A stretch of 25,484 nucleotides of DNA from Flavobacterium psychrophilum (lineage in GTDB: Bacteria; Bacteroidota; Bacteroidia; Flavobacteriales; Flavobacteriaceae): the NCBI GenBank assembly GCA_945872245.1, contig CAMBZB010000031.1:1-25484 (forward strand). Direction: 5' to 3'. This document shows, one piece after another, positions 24,498 through 25,484 of the stretch. Position 1 is the first letter of the stretch, and every line of letters begins with the position of its first letter. Below the pieces are notes generated by a model. That model searched no databases and was not told the origin of the DNA. It saw only the letters and a program-made list of their open reading frames with translations. Made by a program: the position numbers and the translations under genes.

Positions 24498-24815
24498 TTA
24501 CAACAAAGCGTCCAAACTATCAGCATAAGTTTGTTTAGGAGCAACTCCCACTTGTTTCCCCACTACTTCTCCGTTATGAAAAACCAACACTGTTGGAATA
24601 TTTCTCACTCCGTATTTTGCAGCAAATTCTTGGTTTGCGTCAACGTCTACTTTTCCTACGACTACTTTTCCTGCGTATTCTTCGCTGATTTGGTCAATGA
24701 TTGGCCCCACCATTCTACACGGTCCACACCAAGCTGCCCAAAAATCTACCATTACGGGTTTGTCTGATTTTAAAACTACTTCTTCAAAAGTAGCGTCTGT
24801 TATTGCTAATGCCAT
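24498..24815 (-). CDS. trxA: Thioredoxin
   Basis: The protein has 105 residues, the standard thioredoxin length. The active site is WCGPC (Cys30 and Cys33) within VDFWAAWCGPCR, followed by KVDVDANQEFAAKYGVRNIP with the cis-Pro and the GEVVGKQVG strand. It reduces protein disulfides in the cytoplasm, fed by thioredoxin reductase. It is downstream of dnaE in the same direction with a 130-bp gap that holds its own promoter box. Confidence 0.97.
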   Translation of the reverse strand: MALAITDATFEEVVLKSDKPVMVDFWAAWCGPCRMVGPIIDQISEEYAGKVVVGKVDVDANQEFAAKYGVRNIPTVLVFHNGEVVGKQVGVAPKQTYADSLDALL

Positions 24816-24870
24816 ACTATTTTTTGTTTAAGGTTTAAGGTTTGAACGGTTTAAAATTCAAACTTGAGTA

Positions 24871-24878
24871 CAAAGATA
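24871..24878 (-). promoter_or_regulatory. Probable -7 box of trxA
   Basis: TATCTTTG on the - strand fits TAnnTTTG and lies 55 bp before the trxA start. No clear TTTG partner is seen at the expected distance. Confidence 0.55.
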
Positions 24879-24945
24879 AAGAAACGTTTGGTTTAAGAAG
24901 TGTAACTTGTATTACATTTAGCTATTTTTAAATTGGAATAACTTA

Positions 24946-25484
24946 TTAATTCAGTTTAAAGTTAATCTGCATCCTCTCCAATTCGACTAACAATTCATTC
25001 GAAATCTTGATTTTTAATTTTCGACTAGGCATAGCTATTCGTGTGATTATTTTTGTTTCTTCAATTTCTGAAATTGTTTCCACTAGGATTGGTTCCTCTT
25101 CTTCTGAAATTTCTTCATTGAAAATGGCCGGTTCATATGATATTTCATCGTCAAACAAGACCGACTCTGTTTTTTCTATCACAGGACTAATTTCAGGAAG
25201 AATTTCTCTTGAGACTTCGATATTTTTTTTTATTTTTTCCAATTCCATAATTTCAAAAGCAACGGTATTTTTTCCTTTGTGGGTTTGGAAAACCGCATTT
25301 AATTTCGAAATAAAATCGGCGTTCAAATCTTTTATATCCAATAAAATGCTTAGTTTTTTAGCAAAATTTTCAAACACATCCTGCAACATTTTAAATTCTG
25401 AAAATTGTAATCTTGGCTCTCCTTTTTTTCCTGTATCTCGATCTACCCAACCCTCTTTCACCATTATTTTTATATAGGTAAAGC
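24946..25484 (-). CDS. dnaE: DNA polymerase III alpha subunit, C-terminal end (5' part outside window)
   Basis: The frame is open through the right edge, reading FTYIKI before MVKEGWVDRDTGKKGEPRLQ, so the ATG at 25464 is internal. The visible ~178 residues match the extreme C-terminus of Bacteroidota DnaE: EPRLQFSEFKMLQDVFENFA, KKLSILLDIKDLNADFI, HKGKNTVAFEIME, and the terminal MPSRKLKIKISNELLVELE block. An acidic, poorly conserved insert (about 90-140, with many Glu) separates the last two blocks. It belongs to the replicative polymerase. The polymerase active site lies outside the window. The trxA gene follows 130 bp downstream. Confidence 0.88.
   Translation of the reverse strand, partial: FTYIKIMVKEGWVDRDTGKKGEPRLQFSEFKMLQDVFENFAKKLSILLDIKDLNADFISKLNAVFQTHKGKNTVAFEIMELEKIKKNIEVSREILPEISPVIEKTESVLFDDEISYEPAIFNEEISEEEEPILVETISEIEETKIITRIAMPSRKLKIKISNELLVELERMQINFKLN

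Noticed and set aside
25464..25484. A separate small gene starting at the ATG at 25464
   Set aside because: The frame stays open to the window edge and matches the conserved C-terminus of DnaE, so this ATG is internal.

Overview
The window looks like a chromosome segment of a Flavobacterium-type bacterium (Bacteroidota). The sequence is AT-rich. Promoter-like boxes follow the Bacteroidota TTTG / TAnnTTTG pattern. Genes start in A-rich contexts without clear Shine-Dalgarno sites. The housekeeping gene families and lipoprotein signals fit this group. The genus is inferred by recognition, not by a database search.

Bases 1-7771 hold the downstream part of a polysaccharide-degradation locus on the + strand, apparently for pectic beta-1,4-galactan. 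In order it encodes the end of a GH53 endo-galactanase with a C-terminal Ig-like domain, a second complete GH53, a GH2 beta-galactosidase, a lipoprotein glycerophosphodiester phosphodiesterase, two tandem lipoprotein SGNH hydrolases, and a third GH53 of a different subtype that is cut off by an insertion sequence. The expected scheme is endo-cleavage of galactan by GH53, trimming to galactose by GH2, and removal of esters or other decorations by the SGNH enzymes. The role of the phosphodiesterase is unclear.

Bases about 7772-10213 are an IS21-family element on the - strand. It has an intact IstB ATPase gene and a broken IstA gene: an internal deletion with a frameshift removes the region expected to carry the third catalytic acid. 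Both ends carry four GACCACC-type sites spaced about 24 bp apart. Its right flank does not restore the interrupted GH53 gene.

Bases about 10214-13640 are a very AT-rich accessory island that ends beside the 3' end of a tRNA-Leu(UAG) gene. It holds a 589-bp gene-free stretch with a G10-CT-G6 run, a small protein with HUH-endonuclease-like motifs, a 9-bp-stem hairpin, an Api92/YubB-like (DUF1281-like) protein, and four unrecognised small proteins. Two copies of a roughly 73-bp leader precede two of these genes, and a strong terminator closes the block. This is the least explained part of the window.

Bases 13860-25484 are ordinary core genome: tRNA-Leu, an M20 dipeptidase, a saccharopine dehydrogenase, a DUF423 membrane protein, ruvC-hemW (overlapping), a secreted alpha/beta-hydrolase, a flippase-like membrane protein overlapping a GT2 glycosyltransferase, a small lipoprotein, tRNA-Asp, a DUF58 protein, trxA, and the 3' end of dnaE running off the right edge.
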